Notes under the pieces: generated by a model
Seen by the model: only the letters and a program-made list of their open reading frames with translations
Database searches by the model: none
Told to the model about the DNA's origin: nothing
NCBI GenBank assembly: GCA_016209705.1
Contig: JACQVR010000013.1
Coordinates: 1-39,306, forward strand
Length of the DNA: 39,306 nt
Source of the DNA: Planctomycetota bacterium
Lineage (GTDB): Bacteria > Planctomycetota > MHYJ01 > JACPRB01
Direction of reading: 5' to 3'
In this document: positions 1 to 9,514 of the stretch, piece by piece
How the letters are laid out: the number at the start of each line of letters is the position of its first letter
How positions within the stretch are numbered: the stretch's first letter is position 1
Made by a program: the position numbers and the translations under genes

Positions 1-1
1 T

Positions 2-94
2 GTTACAATATATTTTGAAAATATTTTGTAACGTTACAAATAGTTTTGAGAATATTTTGTAGCGTTACGATAAGTTTTGAGAATTATTTGTAAC
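2..94. repeat. Three tandem 31-bp repeats with palindromic ends
   Basis: Three adjacent 31-bp units (2-32, 33-63, 64-94) each begin GTTAC and end GTAAC or GTAGC, so each unit is an imperfect inverted repeat around an AT-rich core. The array ends 2 bp from the yebC stop codon and touches the window edge, so more units may lie outside. The inner motif (GAGAATATTTTGTAAC) resembles the ends of the dispersed elements at 28754 and 30192 in reverse complement (GAGAAATTATTTTGTAAC). It is far more AT-rich than its surroundings. It could serve as a transcription end or a protein-binding array; neither is shown. Confidence 0.85.
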
Positions 95-96
95 GG

Positions 97-837
97 TCAC
101 GCCTTCAACAGCGATTCGGGAAGCTCGAAGTTGGAATAGATCTTCTGGACGTCGTCGCTTTCGTCGAGCGCTTCCATGAGCTTCAAGATGCGCTGGCCGG
201 TGGCCTCGTCGACGGGCATGCTTTGCCGCGCCACCATGCCCAGTTCGCTGGATTCGATCTTGTAGTGCTTGTTGTCCAGGGCCTTCTTGAGCGCGTCGAA
301 GTCTGGCGGGGCGGTGGTGATTTCATGGAAATCGCCGCTGCGGGTCATGTTTTCGGCCCCCGCGTCGAGGACGTCGCCCATGAGCCGGTCCTCATCGACG
401 CCGGAGGCGGCGATCCGCAGGATGCCTTTGCGGTCGAACATGTGGCGGACGCAGCCGGACGCGCCCAGGTTTCCTCCGTTCGTCTCGAAGATCTTGCGGA
501 TTTCGTGGGCGGACCGATTTTTGTTGTCGGTCAGGGCCTCCACGAGGAAGGCGACGCCGCCCGGGCCGTACCCTTCGTAGGTCACTTCCTCGAAGGTCAC
601 GCCTTCCAGTTCGCCGGTGCCGCGCTTGATGGCGCGCTCCACGTTGTCCTTGGGCATGTTCGCTTCGCGGGCTTCATCCAGGGCGTACTGGAGCTTGAGA
701 TTCGTTTTCGGATCGCCGCCCCCTTGGCGCGCCGCCTGGATGATCAAGCGGGCGATCTTCGAGAAGAGCTTTCCTTTTTTGGCGTCGGCGGCGCCCTTCT
801 TGTGTTTGATCGTCGCCCAATGCGAATGGCCGGACAT
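97..837 (-). CDS. yebC: YebC/PmpR family protein
   Basis: This 246-residue protein begins MSGHSHWATIKHKKGAADAKK, the hallmark N-terminus of the YebC/PmpR family, and has the usual family length. The family is described as a DNA-binding regulator in some bacteria and, more recently, as a ribosome-associated factor helping translation of difficult sequences; which role applies here cannot be told from sequence. The three-domain organisation is complete, with the conserved block YEGYGPGGVAFLVEALTDNKNR around residues 88-109 and an intact acidic C-terminus. The gene stands alone on the minus strand. A good promoter lies just upstream (860-889) and the leader is short. Its stop codon abuts the 31-bp tandem repeat. 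Confidence 0.96.
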   Translation of the reverse strand: MSGHSHWATIKHKKGAADAKKGKLFSKIARLIIQAARQGGGDPKTNLKLQYALDEAREANMPKDNVERAIKRGTGELEGVTFEEVTYEGYGPGGVAFLVEALTDNKNRSAHEIRKIFETNGGNLGASGCVRHMFDRKGILRIAASGVDEDRLMGDVLDAGAENMTRSGDFHEITTAPPDFDALKKALDNKHYKIESSELGMVARQSMPVDEATGQRILKLMEALDESDDVQKIYSNFELPESLLKA

Positions 838-859
838 GAGTCACCTCGTAACCTTTTTA

Positions 860-889
860 ATTATAAAGGTTGGCGGCGGCGGACGTCAA
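860..889 (-). promoter_or_regulatory. Sigma70-type promoter of yebC
   Basis: Read on the minus strand, TTGACG (884-889) and TATAAT (860-865) are separated by 18 bp, close to the sigma70 consensus. The -10 box sits inside an imperfect palindrome (AACCTTT...AAAGGTT, 850-871) only 13 bp from the yebC start codon, so a repressor could bind there. The palindrome's role is inference. Confidence 0.7.
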
Positions 890-892
890 TTT

Positions 893-972
893 GGGGGAGA
901 TAGGGAGATGCGGGAGATAGGGGAGATAGGAAGATGCAGGAGATAGGGAGATGCGGGAGATAGGGAGATAAG
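893..972. repeat. GGGAGATAG/GGGAGATGC low-complexity tandem repeat
   Basis: About nine diverged copies of an 8-9 bp unit (GGGAGATAG, GGGAGATGC) lie in the divergent spacer between yebC and the M20 gene. The same word in reverse complement (CTATCTCCC) recurs in the spacer at about 15115-15275, so this is a recurrent simple-sequence family and not a single-locus accident. Confidence 0.85.
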
Positions 973-1008
973 AGCGGAATTTCCAGCTCAGGATCTCCTG
1001 GGAGTTCG

Positions 1009-1037
1009 TTGACGCCGCCCACCGTGTTGCCTATAGT
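1009..1037 (+). promoter_or_regulatory. Sigma70-type promoter of the M20-sdhCAB operon
   Basis: TTGACG (1009-1014) and TATAGT (1032-1037) are separated by exactly 17 bp, and the start codon of the M20 gene follows at 1061. This is the only convincing promoter before the four-gene run of M20, sdhC, sdhA and sdhB. Confidence 0.7.
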
Positions 1038-1060
1038 GTCTCGGCTTCAAGGGACCCCGC

Positions 1061-2254
1061 ATGCCGATCACTTCCCGTCTTACGGATGAGGTCCGCGCCG
1101 TCGCCACCGATGTCATCGCCACCCGACGCGACCTTCATCGTCATCCCGAGATGGGATTCAGGGAAACGCGCACCTCCGGGCTGATCGAGCGCAAGCTGCG
1201 CGCCTGCGGATGGGAGACGCGGCGGATCGCCGGCACCGGGATCCTCGGGATCCTGCGCGGCGAAAAACCCGGTCCCACGATGCTGATGCGGGCGGATATC
1301 GACGCCTTGCCTGTCCGTGAGCTGAACGACGTGCCGTACCGCTCCCAGAACGAGGGCGTCATGCACGCGTGCGGGCACGACGGGCACGTCGCCGCGGCGC
1401 TGGGCGCGGCCGCAGTGCTCGCCCGCCGGCGGCACGCCCTGACGGGCGTCCTCAAGCTCATGTTCCAGCCGGCCGAAGAGGGACCCGGCGGAGCCATGCC
1501 CATGATCGAGGCGGGCATTCTCGACAAACCGAAGGTCGACGCGGCGTTCGCCATGCACATGTGGAACGACCTTCCGGTTGGCAAGATCGGGGTCCGCTCG
1601 GGACCCGTGTTCGCCAGCGCGGACGAATACACGATCCGGATTCGAGGCCGCGGCGGTCACGGCGCGGCGCCGCATCAGACGGTCGATCCGGTCGTCGCGG
1701 CCGCGCACGTCACCGTGGCGCTCCAGTCCATCGTCAGCCGGCGCGTGCATCCACTGAAATCCGCGGTCGTGACGGTAGGGCAGATCCACGGGGGCGTCCG
1801 GCACAACATCATCTCGGACGCCGCGACGCTCAACGGCACCGTGCGCGCGCTGGAGCAACCGGTGCGCGCCATGGTGAAGCGGGAGCTCTACCGCATCGCC
1901 AGGGGCGTCGCCGCGTCGCTGGGCGCGACGGCCGAGATCGAGTGGCGCGACGGGTATCCCCCGACCGTCAATGACCGGCGCATGGCGGAGCTGGCCCGCG
2001 CCGCGGCGGTCGAGGTCGTGGGCGCCCGCAACGTCATCGAGCAGGAGATCACCATGGGAGCCGAGGACATGTCGTACGTCCTCGAACGCGTCCCCGGCTG
2101 CTACTGGCTGCTCGGATCGGCCAACACCAGGAAGGGATTGGCCTATCCGCATCACAGCGCGCGGTTCGATTTCGACGAGTCCAGCCTGCCCATCGGCGTC
2201 GAGGTGTGGGTCAAGATCGCGGAGCGACTGCTGGGAGGGGCATCACGGAGATGA
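1061..2254 (+). CDS. M20 family metal-dependent amidohydrolase
   Basis: This 397-residue protein belongs to the M20D peptidase family (N-acyl-amino-acid amidohydrolase, hippurate hydrolase, IAA-amino acid hydrolase). Such enzymes hydrolyse the amide bond of N-acyl amino acids with two metal ions. Visible metal-site features are RRDLHRHPE near residue 22, HACGHDGH (102-109, with C104 and H106), the EE pair at 139-140 before GPGGA, MHMW near 165-168 and YPHH near the C-terminus. The dimerisation domain lies in the middle ([12 protein letters not shown]). The substrate cannot be deduced. Its stop codon overlaps the sdhC start (ATGA), so it is the first gene of the succinate dehydrogenase operon, an arrangement without an obvious metabolic reason. 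Confidence 0.9.
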   Translation: MPITSRLTDEVRAVATDVIATRRDLHRHPEMGFRETRTSGLIERKLRACGWETRRIAGTGILGILRGEKPGPTMLMRADIDALPVRELNDVPYRSQNEGVMHACGHDGHVAAALGAAAVLARRRHALTGVLKLMFQPAEEGPGGAMPMIEAGILDKPKVDAAFAMHMWNDLPVGKIGVRSGPVFASADEYTIRIRGRGGHGAAPHQTVDPVVAAAHVTVALQSIVSRRVHPLKSAVVTVGQIHGGVRHNIISDAATLNGTVRALEQPVRAMVKRELYRIARGVAASLGATAEIEWRDGYPPTVNDRRMAELARAAAVEVVGARNVIEQEITMGAEDMSYVLERVPGCYWLLGSANTRKGLAYPHHSARFDFDESSLPIGVEVWVKIAERLLGGASRR

Positions 2255-2913
2255 GCTGGCTTGGCCGGCTGTACGATTCCACGATCGGCAAGAAGGCGAT
2301 CATGGCCGTCACCGGCGTCATCCTTTTCGCGTTCATCATCGGACACCTGGCGGGGAATCTTCAGATCCTCATTCCGGACGGCGGCGCGCGCATCGACGCG
2401 TACGGCCGGTTCTTGCACGAGTCCCCCGTGCTGCTCTGGGGAAGCCGGCTGGTGCTGTTGGCGTCGGTCTTCCTGCACATCCTGACGTCGGTCCAACTGG
2501 CGCTTCGCAATCGGCGGGCGCGGCCGCAACCCTACGAATTCCGGGAGTGGAGAGAAGCGAGTTACGCCTCGCGCACGATGATGATCAGCGGACCGCTGAT
2601 CGCGTTGTTCGTCGTGTATCATCTGGGCCACTTCACGACGGGACATTTCCATGGCTCGTTCGAGCCGCTCAAGGTGCACGACAACATGATTTCGGGATTG
2701 CAGGTGTGGTGGGCTTCGGCCGCCTACGTGGCGGCGATGATCCTGTTGGGAACGCATGTGTATCACGGCGGCTGGAGCCTGTTCCAGTCCCTCGGGATCA
2801 GCCATCCGCGCTACACCCCGTTGTTGAAGAAAGGGGCCGCGGTGGTCGCCGTGCTGATCACCCTCGGATATGTCTTGATTCCCGCGACCATCTGGATGGG
2901 TTTGGTGCGCTGA
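2251..2913 (+). CDS. sdhC: Succinate dehydrogenase/fumarate reductase cytochrome b subunit (B-type)
   Basis: This 220-residue membrane protein anchors the SdhAB catalytic dimer and carries heme for quinone reaction. It has five hydrophobic segments, as in the single-subunit b558 (type B) anchors of Bacillus and Wolinella, and no separate sdhD is present. Conserved histidines suited to two b-hemes are visible in [27 protein letters not shown] and GTHVYHGGW. The start at 2251 is preferred because it is preceded by GGGAGGGG and overlaps the M20 stop by 4 bp; an upstream in-frame ATG at 2206 would add 15 residues that do not look like this family. sdhA follows after 5 bp. Confidence 0.93.
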   Translation: MSWLGRLYDSTIGKKAIMAVTGVILFAFIIGHLAGNLQILIPDGGARIDAYGRFLHESPVLLWGSRLVLLASVFLHILTSVQLALRNRRARPQPYEFREWREASYASRTMMISGPLIALFVVYHLGHFTTGHFHGSFEPLKVHDNMISGLQVWWASAAYVAAMILLGTHVYHGGWSLFQSLGISHPRYTPLLKKGAAVVAVLITLGYVLIPATIWMGLVR

Positions 2914-2918
2914 TTCCC

Positions 2919-4831
<1,913 letters not shown>

Positions 4832-4832
<1 letters not shown>

Positions 4833-4907
4833 GCTAGGAGCTCGTAGCTCATAGCTTGTAGCCGCTACGAACTACGAGCTACGAGCTACCAGCTATCGGC
4901 TATCGAG
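4832..4907. repeat. Heptamer array forming a hairpin between sdhA and sdhB
   Basis: The whole sdhA-sdhB spacer can be cut into about eleven 7-bp units. The left units are AGCTCGT-like (AGCTAGG, AGCTCGT, AGCTCAT, AGCTTGT) and the right units are the reverse complement (ACGAACT, ACGAGCT, ACGAGCT, ACCAGCT). The transcript can therefore fold into a long imperfect hairpin inside the operon. No Shine-Dalgarno sequence for sdhB is evident apart from this structure. Confidence 0.85.
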
Positions 4908-5666
4908 ATGAGACTCACGCTTCACGTGTGGCGGCAGAAAGGGCCCAAGGACCCGGGCCGGATCGTGACCTACGACATGCCGGACGTCAATCCGGACATG
5001 TCGTTCCTGGAGGCGCTCGATGTCCTCAACGAGCGGCTGATCCAGCGCGGGGAGGATCCGATCGCGTTCGATCACGACTGTCGCGAGGGCATTTGCGGCG
5101 CCTGCGGGATGGTGATCAACGGGATTCCGCACGGCCCGCGGCGCGCCACGACGGCCTGCCAGCTTCATCTGCGGACGTTCAAGGACGGGGACGAGATCTG
5201 GGTCGAGCCCTGGCGCGCGCGGGCGTTCCCGACCATCAAGGATCTGGTCGTGGACCGCAGCGCCTTCGACCGGATCATCGCCGCGGGCGGGTTCGTCTCG
5301 GTTCCGACGGGCAGCGCTCCCGACGGGAACGCCCTCCCGGTGCCGAAAAAAGTCGCCGATTTGGCCATGGATGCCGCGCAATGCATCGGGTGCGGCGCCT
5401 GCGTGGCGAGTTGTCCCAACGGTTCCGCGATGCTGTTCGTTGCCGCCAAAGTGAGCCACCTGGGGTTGCTCCCGCAGGGGCGGCCGGAGCGCCGCGACCG
5501 CGCGCGCAAGATGGTTGAGCAGATGGACCGGGAGGGGTTCGGCGCCTGCACGAACACGGGCGAATGCGAGGCGGCGTGTCCGAAGGAAATCCGCCTGGAG
5601 TTCATCGCGCGGATGAATCGGGATTTCCTGAGGGGGACCTTCGCGGAACGTCCGGAGGCCGAATAG
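4908..5666 (+). CDS. sdhB: Succinate dehydrogenase/fumarate reductase iron-sulfur subunit
   Basis: This 252-residue subunit relays electrons from SdhA to the membrane anchor through three clusters. The [2Fe-2S] ligands are C58, C63, C66 and C84 ([10 protein letters not shown], then TTACQLH). The C-terminal ferredoxin domain has [13 protein letters not shown] (C159, C162, C165, C169) and C214, C220, C224 ([13 protein letters not shown]) for the [4Fe-4S] and [3Fe-4S] clusters. All ligands are present, so the subunit should be functional. It closes the M20-sdhCAB operon but is separated from sdhA by a 75-bp heptamer-repeat hairpin, unlike the tight junctions upstream. Confidence 0.95.
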   Translation: MRLTLHVWRQKGPKDPGRIVTYDMPDVNPDMSFLEALDVLNERLIQRGEDPIAFDHDCREGICGACGMVINGIPHGPRRATTACQLHLRTFKDGDEIWVEPWRARAFPTIKDLVVDRSAFDRIIAAGGFVSVPTGSAPDGNALPVPKKVADLAMDAAQCIGCGACVASCPNGSAMLFVAAKVSHLGLLPQGRPERRDRARKMVEQMDREGFGACTNTGECEAACPKEIRLEFIARMNRDFLRGTFAERPEAE

Positions 5667-5710
5667 GACGGGGGAGCCACGTGTAGCAGTGTTCGAACCG
5701 ATTACCGCCG

Positions 5711-6544
5711 ATGACCCGAGACGAGATAGTTGAGGCCATCAAGAAGACCGCCAAGGCGGTCGGTCGCGTCCCCTCCAAACGCGAGTTCCACGCACAGTCA
5801 GGGATTTCCGAGTACAAGGCCACCAATCACTTCGCGTCTTGGAATGAGGCCGTTCAGGCGGCCGGACTCGATCCCAATCTTTCGAACGTCAGAATCGAGG
5901 ACGAGCAGTTGCTAAAGGATTGGGCGGCAGTGGTCCGCATCCTTCGGAGGATCCCCACTGTCGTGCAGTTCCGCCGTCATGGAAAGCACAACCATCGCGT
6001 ACTTGAGAAGCGGTTCGGTCCCTGGTCGGTAATGCCGAATAAGTTTCGGGAACTCTTCGGCAGCAATCGCGAGTATGCCGACGTGATTGCCCTCCTGCCA
6101 GCACCGACGGATCGAGCGGACGCTGGCGTTCCTACCGCAACGGTCAATTCCGAACCCTTGGTGACCCACCGACATGCCCGCCCGGATTCTCGACCTACTT
6201 ACGGGAATCCACTGGGGTTTCGCGGACTTCGCCATGAACCGGTCAACGAACAGGGGGTCGTTTTCCTTTTTGGCATGGTGGCTCACGAACTCGGCTACCT
6301 GGTCGAGGCGGTCCAAGAAGGGTTTCCCGATTGCGAGGCCAAGCGTCAAATCGGCCCCGGCAAGTGGCCGCGGGTTCGGATCGAGTTCGAGTACGAGAGC
6401 CGCACGTTCCGTGACCACGGCCATGCGGTGGACGGATGCGACATCGTCGTCTGCTGGCGGCACAACTGGCCGGAATGCCCGCCTCACCTGGAAGTCGTGG
6501 AACTTTCCAGCGTCATCAAGTCGCTTCCCAAGTCCGAAGAATAG
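5711..6544 (+). CDS. Homing-endonuclease-associated-repeat protein with putative nuclease domain
   Basis: This 277-residue protein has two N-terminal repeats (about residues 3-52 and 64-115) with the pattern 'G-R-x-P-S-x-x-x-F ... F-G-x-W', matching the homing endonuclease associated repeat (HNE_AR) thought to bind DNA. After a linker, a compact C-terminal domain (about 175-265) contains a D-C-E-A-K motif and later CDIVVCW and HNWPECP. The acidic-x-E-x-K arrangement suggests a PD-(D/E)xK-like nuclease fold, but this is inference. The gene starts 44 bp after sdhB and is followed by the dyad-controlled ATPase gene, so it may belong to a small accessory module. No HNH or LAGLIDADG motif was found, so it is not a classical homing endonuclease. 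Confidence 0.7.
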   Translation: MTRDEIVEAIKKTAKAVGRVPSKREFHAQSGISEYKATNHFASWNEAVQAAGLDPNLSNVRIEDEQLLKDWAAVVRILRRIPTVVQFRRHGKHNHRVLEKRFGPWSVMPNKFRELFGSNREYADVIALLPAPTDRADAGVPTATVNSEPLVTHRHARPDSRPTYGNPLGFRGLRHEPVNEQGVVFLFGMVAHELGYLVEAVQEGFPDCEAKRQIGPGKWPRVRIEFEYESRTFRDHGHAVDGCDIVVCWRHNWPECPPHLEVVELSSVIKSLPKSEE

Positions 6545-6582
6545 CCTTCGGCTCGGCTCACGCCTTCGGCGACAACGAGCTT

Positions 6583-6650
6583 GACCATACTCCGGTGTGA
6601 CCGCACTGTGGTCGGACTTGACCATAGTGAGGTTAATCCTTACTATGGTC
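6583..6650. promoter_or_regulatory. Two tandem 31-bp dyads (operator pair) before the ATPase gene
   Basis: Two inverted repeats have identical geometry: 13-bp arm, 5-bp loop, 13-bp arm. Site 1 (6583-6613) has arms GACCATACTCCGG and CCGCACTGTGGTC (10 of 13 complementary). Site 2 (6620-6650) has arms GACCATAGTGAGG and CCTTACTATGGTC (12 of 13). Their starts are 37 bp apart. Site 2 contains the likely ATPase start codon (ATG at 6645), so a bound protein would block transcription or translation. The two sites resemble one another in sequence too, suggesting one regulator. Confidence 0.75.
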
Positions 6651-7874
6651 AGTATGCGACACCGGCATCTGAAGAACGCCATCGAGGAATTCTGCTTCGC
6701 CGATCACAAGATCGCGATGGTATCAGGCCCCCGCCAGTGTGGGAAGACGACCTTCGCCAAGATGCTGCTCGGGGAACGCTCCGAAGGCCGCTACTTCAAC
6801 TGGGACGATGCCGAGTTCCGGCGTCTGTGGGTCAGGACGCCTTCGGCCCTCATTCCGCCTCAGCAGGGAAAGATCGTTCCGCTTCTGGTCCTGGATGAGA
6901 TCCACAAGGAGCGGTTCTGGAAGCGCAACCTCAAGGGCTTGTATGACACGCTGCAACGCCCCTGCGACATCCTGGTGACCGGCAGCGCGCGATTGGACAT
7001 CTACCGTCGCGGCAGCGACAGCATGATGGGTCGCTATTTTCCGTTCCGCCTCCACCCGTTCAGCATGCGAGAACTGAATTACAGGGACGTCCTGCGCCCA
7101 GACGACGTGCTCCAGGCGCTGTTCACCCGGTCCTTGCGGCCCGAGAAGAGCAGCCTCAAGCACTTGGATGACTTCATGGCCTTTGGCCCTTTTCCCGAAC
7201 CCTTCCTGAAGCAGGATGCGCGATATGCCGGAAGGTGGAGGCAGGTCCACAGCCAAGCCGTGATTCGGGAAGACCTGCGCGACATCAGCCGCTTGCCCGA
7301 TCTGGGGCGTGTCGAGCTGCTGGCCGCCCTCCTTCCCGAACGCGTGGGTTCGATCTTCAGCCTCAAGAGCATGACGGAGGACATGGAGATCAGCTTCGAT
7401 GTCCTCAAGCGCTGGCTGACTTATTTGAAGGCGGTCTACTACATCTTCGAAATCAAGCCTTACAGCCGGAAAATCCCGCGCTCGCTTCGGCGCGAGGGCA
7501 AGGTCTATCTCTGGGACTACGGCGCGATCAGGAACGAAGCGGCACGATTCGAAAACCTCGTCGCTCTTCATCTTCTCAAGACGTGCCATTTCTGGACGGA
7601 TACGGGCGAAGGCGTGTTTGACCTCTTCTTTCTCCGCAACAAGGAGAAGCAGGAGATCGACTTTCTCATCGTCCGTGACGACGAGCCCTGGCTGCCCGTC
7701 GAGGTCAAGATGTCCGACGCTGACGTGTCGCCCAACTGGAGGAAGTTTGCACCGATGCTCCCCTGCAGGCGGGGGCTCCAGCTCATCCGCAAGGCGGAAT
7801 GGAAGCCCCACGACTTCGGCGACTCCCAGGTGCTCGTCGCCGGCGCGGCGGAGGCGCTGAACTACTTCGCTTGA
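6645..7874 (+). CDS. AAA_14/DUF4143 family ATPase
   Basis: This 409-residue protein is of the AAA_14-DUF4143 type common in accessory DNA of bacteria and archaea; its cellular role is unknown. Walker A is GPRQCGKT (28-35) and Walker B is LLVLDEIHK (80-88), followed by a sensor-like VTGSARLD and a MGRYFPFRLHPFS segment. The C-terminal DUF4143 half ends with a restriction-endonuclease-like motif (D-F-L-I-V, then P-V-E-V-K). I chose ATG 6645, which follows a GAGG at 6629-6632; ATG 6654 is nearly as good and 6597 would read through both dyads. It follows the HNE_AR gene by 100 bp on the same strand. Possible links to toxin or defence functions are speculation. Confidence 0.85.
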   Translation: MVSMRHRHLKNAIEEFCFADHKIAMVSGPRQCGKTTFAKMLLGERSEGRYFNWDDAEFRRLWVRTPSALIPPQQGKIVPLLVLDEIHKERFWKRNLKGLYDTLQRPCDILVTGSARLDIYRRGSDSMMGRYFPFRLHPFSMRELNYRDVLRPDDVLQALFTRSLRPEKSSLKHLDDFMAFGPFPEPFLKQDARYAGRWRQVHSQAVIREDLRDISRLPDLGRVELLAALLPERVGSIFSLKSMTEDMEISFDVLKRWLTYLKAVYYIFEIKPYSRKIPRSLRREGKVYLWDYGAIRNEAARFENLVALHLLKTCHFWTDTGEGVFDLFFLRNKEKQEIDFLIVRDDEPWLPVEVKMSDADVSPNWRKFAPMLPCRRGLQLIRKAEWKPHDFGDSQVLVAGAAEALNYFA

Positions 7875-8224
7875 TCCGGCCGTTCCGGCACGGGCTCAAG
7901 CGCCACCTCGACGATCTGCCGCCGGTATCGGGCGGTGTCCAGGCCTGTGTCGAGATCCGTGTACACGATCCGGCATACCGCCTGGGGCACGACAGGCCGC
8001 CGTGGCGGTCGAGAACTGGGACAGAACCGCGACCGTGTGTGCCAGTCCTCGACGGTTCGAGCACTGGCACGCCCGGGGATCCAAATGTTCCAGTCTTCGA
8101 ACCCACGAATGTCGGGAGCACATGGCGGAAGCTCTCATGGAAACCTCAAGGAAAACCGCTGATCGGGAAACTCTTCTGCAGGCTATTCGTGAAGCCATCG
8201 CCCGCAACGGTGGACAGAGGTTGA
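7875..8224. other. Non-coding or degraded stretch before the MazF fragment
   Basis: I find no complete gene here. On the minus strand, a short open stretch ending at a stop at 7863-7865 reads CRIVYTDLDTGLDTARYRR and QIVEVALEPVPERPDQAK, which looks protein-like and may be the tail of a lost gene, but it has no recognisable start and overlaps the end of the ATPase gene. On the plus strand, a short frame from 8122 (MAEALMETSRKTADRE) leads out of phase into the MazF fragment. Confidence 0.4.
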
Positions 8225-8422
8225 GCCGGCAGCCAGCCCCAGAGCGCGGCATTCCCGCTGACCTATCCGCTGCCCGACCCGCTCCTTCCGAGGCCGTCCT
8301 GGGTGCAAATCAGCCAGATCCGAACCTTTTCTACCGAGCGGCTGGGCCGGAAGCTGGGCCGCCTCCCGGAGGTCGAACTGGATCGCATCATCGAAGGTCT
8401 CCTTGACATCATCGGTCCGTAG
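8225..8422 (+). pseudogene. C-terminal fragment of a PemK/MazF-family toxin
   Basis: The frame downstream of a stop at 8222-8224 encodes FPLTYPLPDPLLPRPSW, VQISQIRTFSTERLGRKLG and RLPEVELDRIIEGLLDIIGP before a stop at 8420-8422. This is the C-terminal half of MazF/PemK endoribonucleases (the PSWVxISQIRTLS block and terminal helix). The N-terminal half with the conserved beta-barrel start is missing, and no antitoxin is recognisable upstream, so the gene is broken. It lies in the same accessory patch as the HNE_AR protein and the AAA_14 ATPase, consistent with turnover of mobile or addiction genes here. Confidence 0.75.
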
Positions 8423-8485
8423 GTTCAAAGACGGCATCAAGGGGCCGTTCGCGGATATGGGACGGGCCGCTTCGTCAAGGCTCGC

Positions 8486-9127
8486 CTATCTCCTCGGCTT
8501 GGCGCGCAAATCCGCGTCCATCTGCTCGAGTTCCTCGTCGAGATCGGGCCGCAGGCCCAGAGGCCGGGCCGTGATCGTCGTGATCGTGCCCAAACCCGGA
8601 ATGCGGCTGCGGCGCGGCTGATCCGCCATGATGTCGTGATAGCCGGTGAGCGGCGTCTTCAGGATGGTGGATTCGAACGTCACTTCGCCCATCTTGGCGC
8701 GGCTGAGAACCTTCGACGCGCGGTCGAACCCCGGACCGGAGGGATTGCCGGACGACGAGGGTCCGACCCCTTGGGCGAGCGCGATGCGGCAGCCGGGAAT
8801 CGTCAGCACTTCGCGCGCCAGGTCCATGGAATGCAGCGCGTGAAGCGCGGCCCGCAGCGCCTCGAACGGCTCCTCGAACGTGGCGAGGAGTCCGTCGGGC
8901 ATCTCGCGGACGACCCACCCTCCGAAGGCCTGCACCGCCGCTTCCTGGATCGCGTTGAGCGCGCGCAACGGAAGGTAGCCGTTCCGTGCCGCTCCGCCGG
9001 CGGGCTTGAAGGCGCGCGAGATATACACCACCGTCGCGCGATCCATGGCCCGCGCTTCCAGCTTGCGGATGGAAATGGCGGCGTCGAAAATTCGCTTGAG
9101 GCGCTGCCGGTCGAGAAATGTGGCCAT
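8486..9127 (-). CDS. Degenerate class III nucleotide-cyclase-like protein
   Basis: This 213-residue protein resembles the adenylate/guanylate cyclase catalytic domain in its middle. GGWVVREMPDGLLATFEEP followed by EALRAALHALHSMD matches the 'G-D-x-x-x-A-x-F, x-x-A-x-x-A-A' region, and IPGCRIALAQGV matches the strand after it, followed by a segment for the 'vN-x-A-x-R' helix (GFDRASKVLSRAKMGEVTF). The metal-binding aspartates expected near the N-terminus and in the 'GD' loop are not evident, so it is probably a non-catalytic cyclase-homology protein. No signal peptide or membrane segment is visible. It is transcribed away from the ABC transporter, with a dispersed repeat element between them. 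Assignment rests on motif resemblance only. Confidence 0.6.
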   Translation of the reverse strand: MATFLDRQRLKRIFDAAISIRKLEARAMDRATVVYISRAFKPAGGAARNGYLPLRALNAIQEAAVQAFGGWVVREMPDGLLATFEEPFEALRAALHALHSMDLAREVLTIPGCRIALAQGVGPSSSGNPSGPGFDRASKVLSRAKMGEVTFESTILKTPLTGYHDIMADQPRRSRIPGLGTITTITARPLGLRPDLDEELEQMDADLRAKPRR

Positions 9128-9243
9128 AATGTTCGGTGTCTTTGCCGGACGGTATCTTTCTCTGGCGGGCCCGCATTCATTCTAGTCAGGAAGCCGGGCG
9201 CCGTCAAACCGGCGGATTGCCGGCGCGGGCTTGATTCCGTTGA

Positions 9244-9392
9244 TGAACCGCCAAAACGCAAAAGCGCCATCGGCCGTCCGTCCGGCCGCAACGACGGCGT
9301 TGCGTCCGGATGGACGGCTGGGGGGCAGGAATCCGCTTTGGCGGTTCAAGCCTTTCACAAGAAATCGCATCGGTTATTTCTTTGCGAATCCT
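9244..9392. repeat. Dispersed CCGCCAAAA element, copy A (reverse orientation)
   Basis: The copy starts GAACCGCCAAAACGC and ends CTTTGGCGGTTCAAGCC followed by a terminal part that in reverse complement reads AAAGAAATAACCGATGCGAT. This matches the ends of copies B, E and G. The middle differs and is itself palindromic (GGCCGTCCGTCCGG against CCGGATGGACGG). It lies between the cyclase-like gene and the ABC operon. Confidence 0.8.
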
Positions 9393-9514
9393 TGGGGTAG
9401 CGGCTTCGTCGCGCTCGGAGCTTCGCGGTGAAAAAGGCAGACTGATCCGGTAGGCCGCGGTTAGAATTCTGCGCGGTAACGGGCCGTTCGCAGATCCGTC
9501 TAATCAGAATCAGC

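Noticed and set aside
2..94. 31-bp repeats considered as a CRISPR array
   Set aside because: Units are directly adjacent without spacers, so this is a tandem repeat.
1971..2918. Long upstream extension of the sdhA frame through sdhC
   Set aside because: It lies over sdhC in another frame and lacks protein-like character; sdhA begins at 2919.
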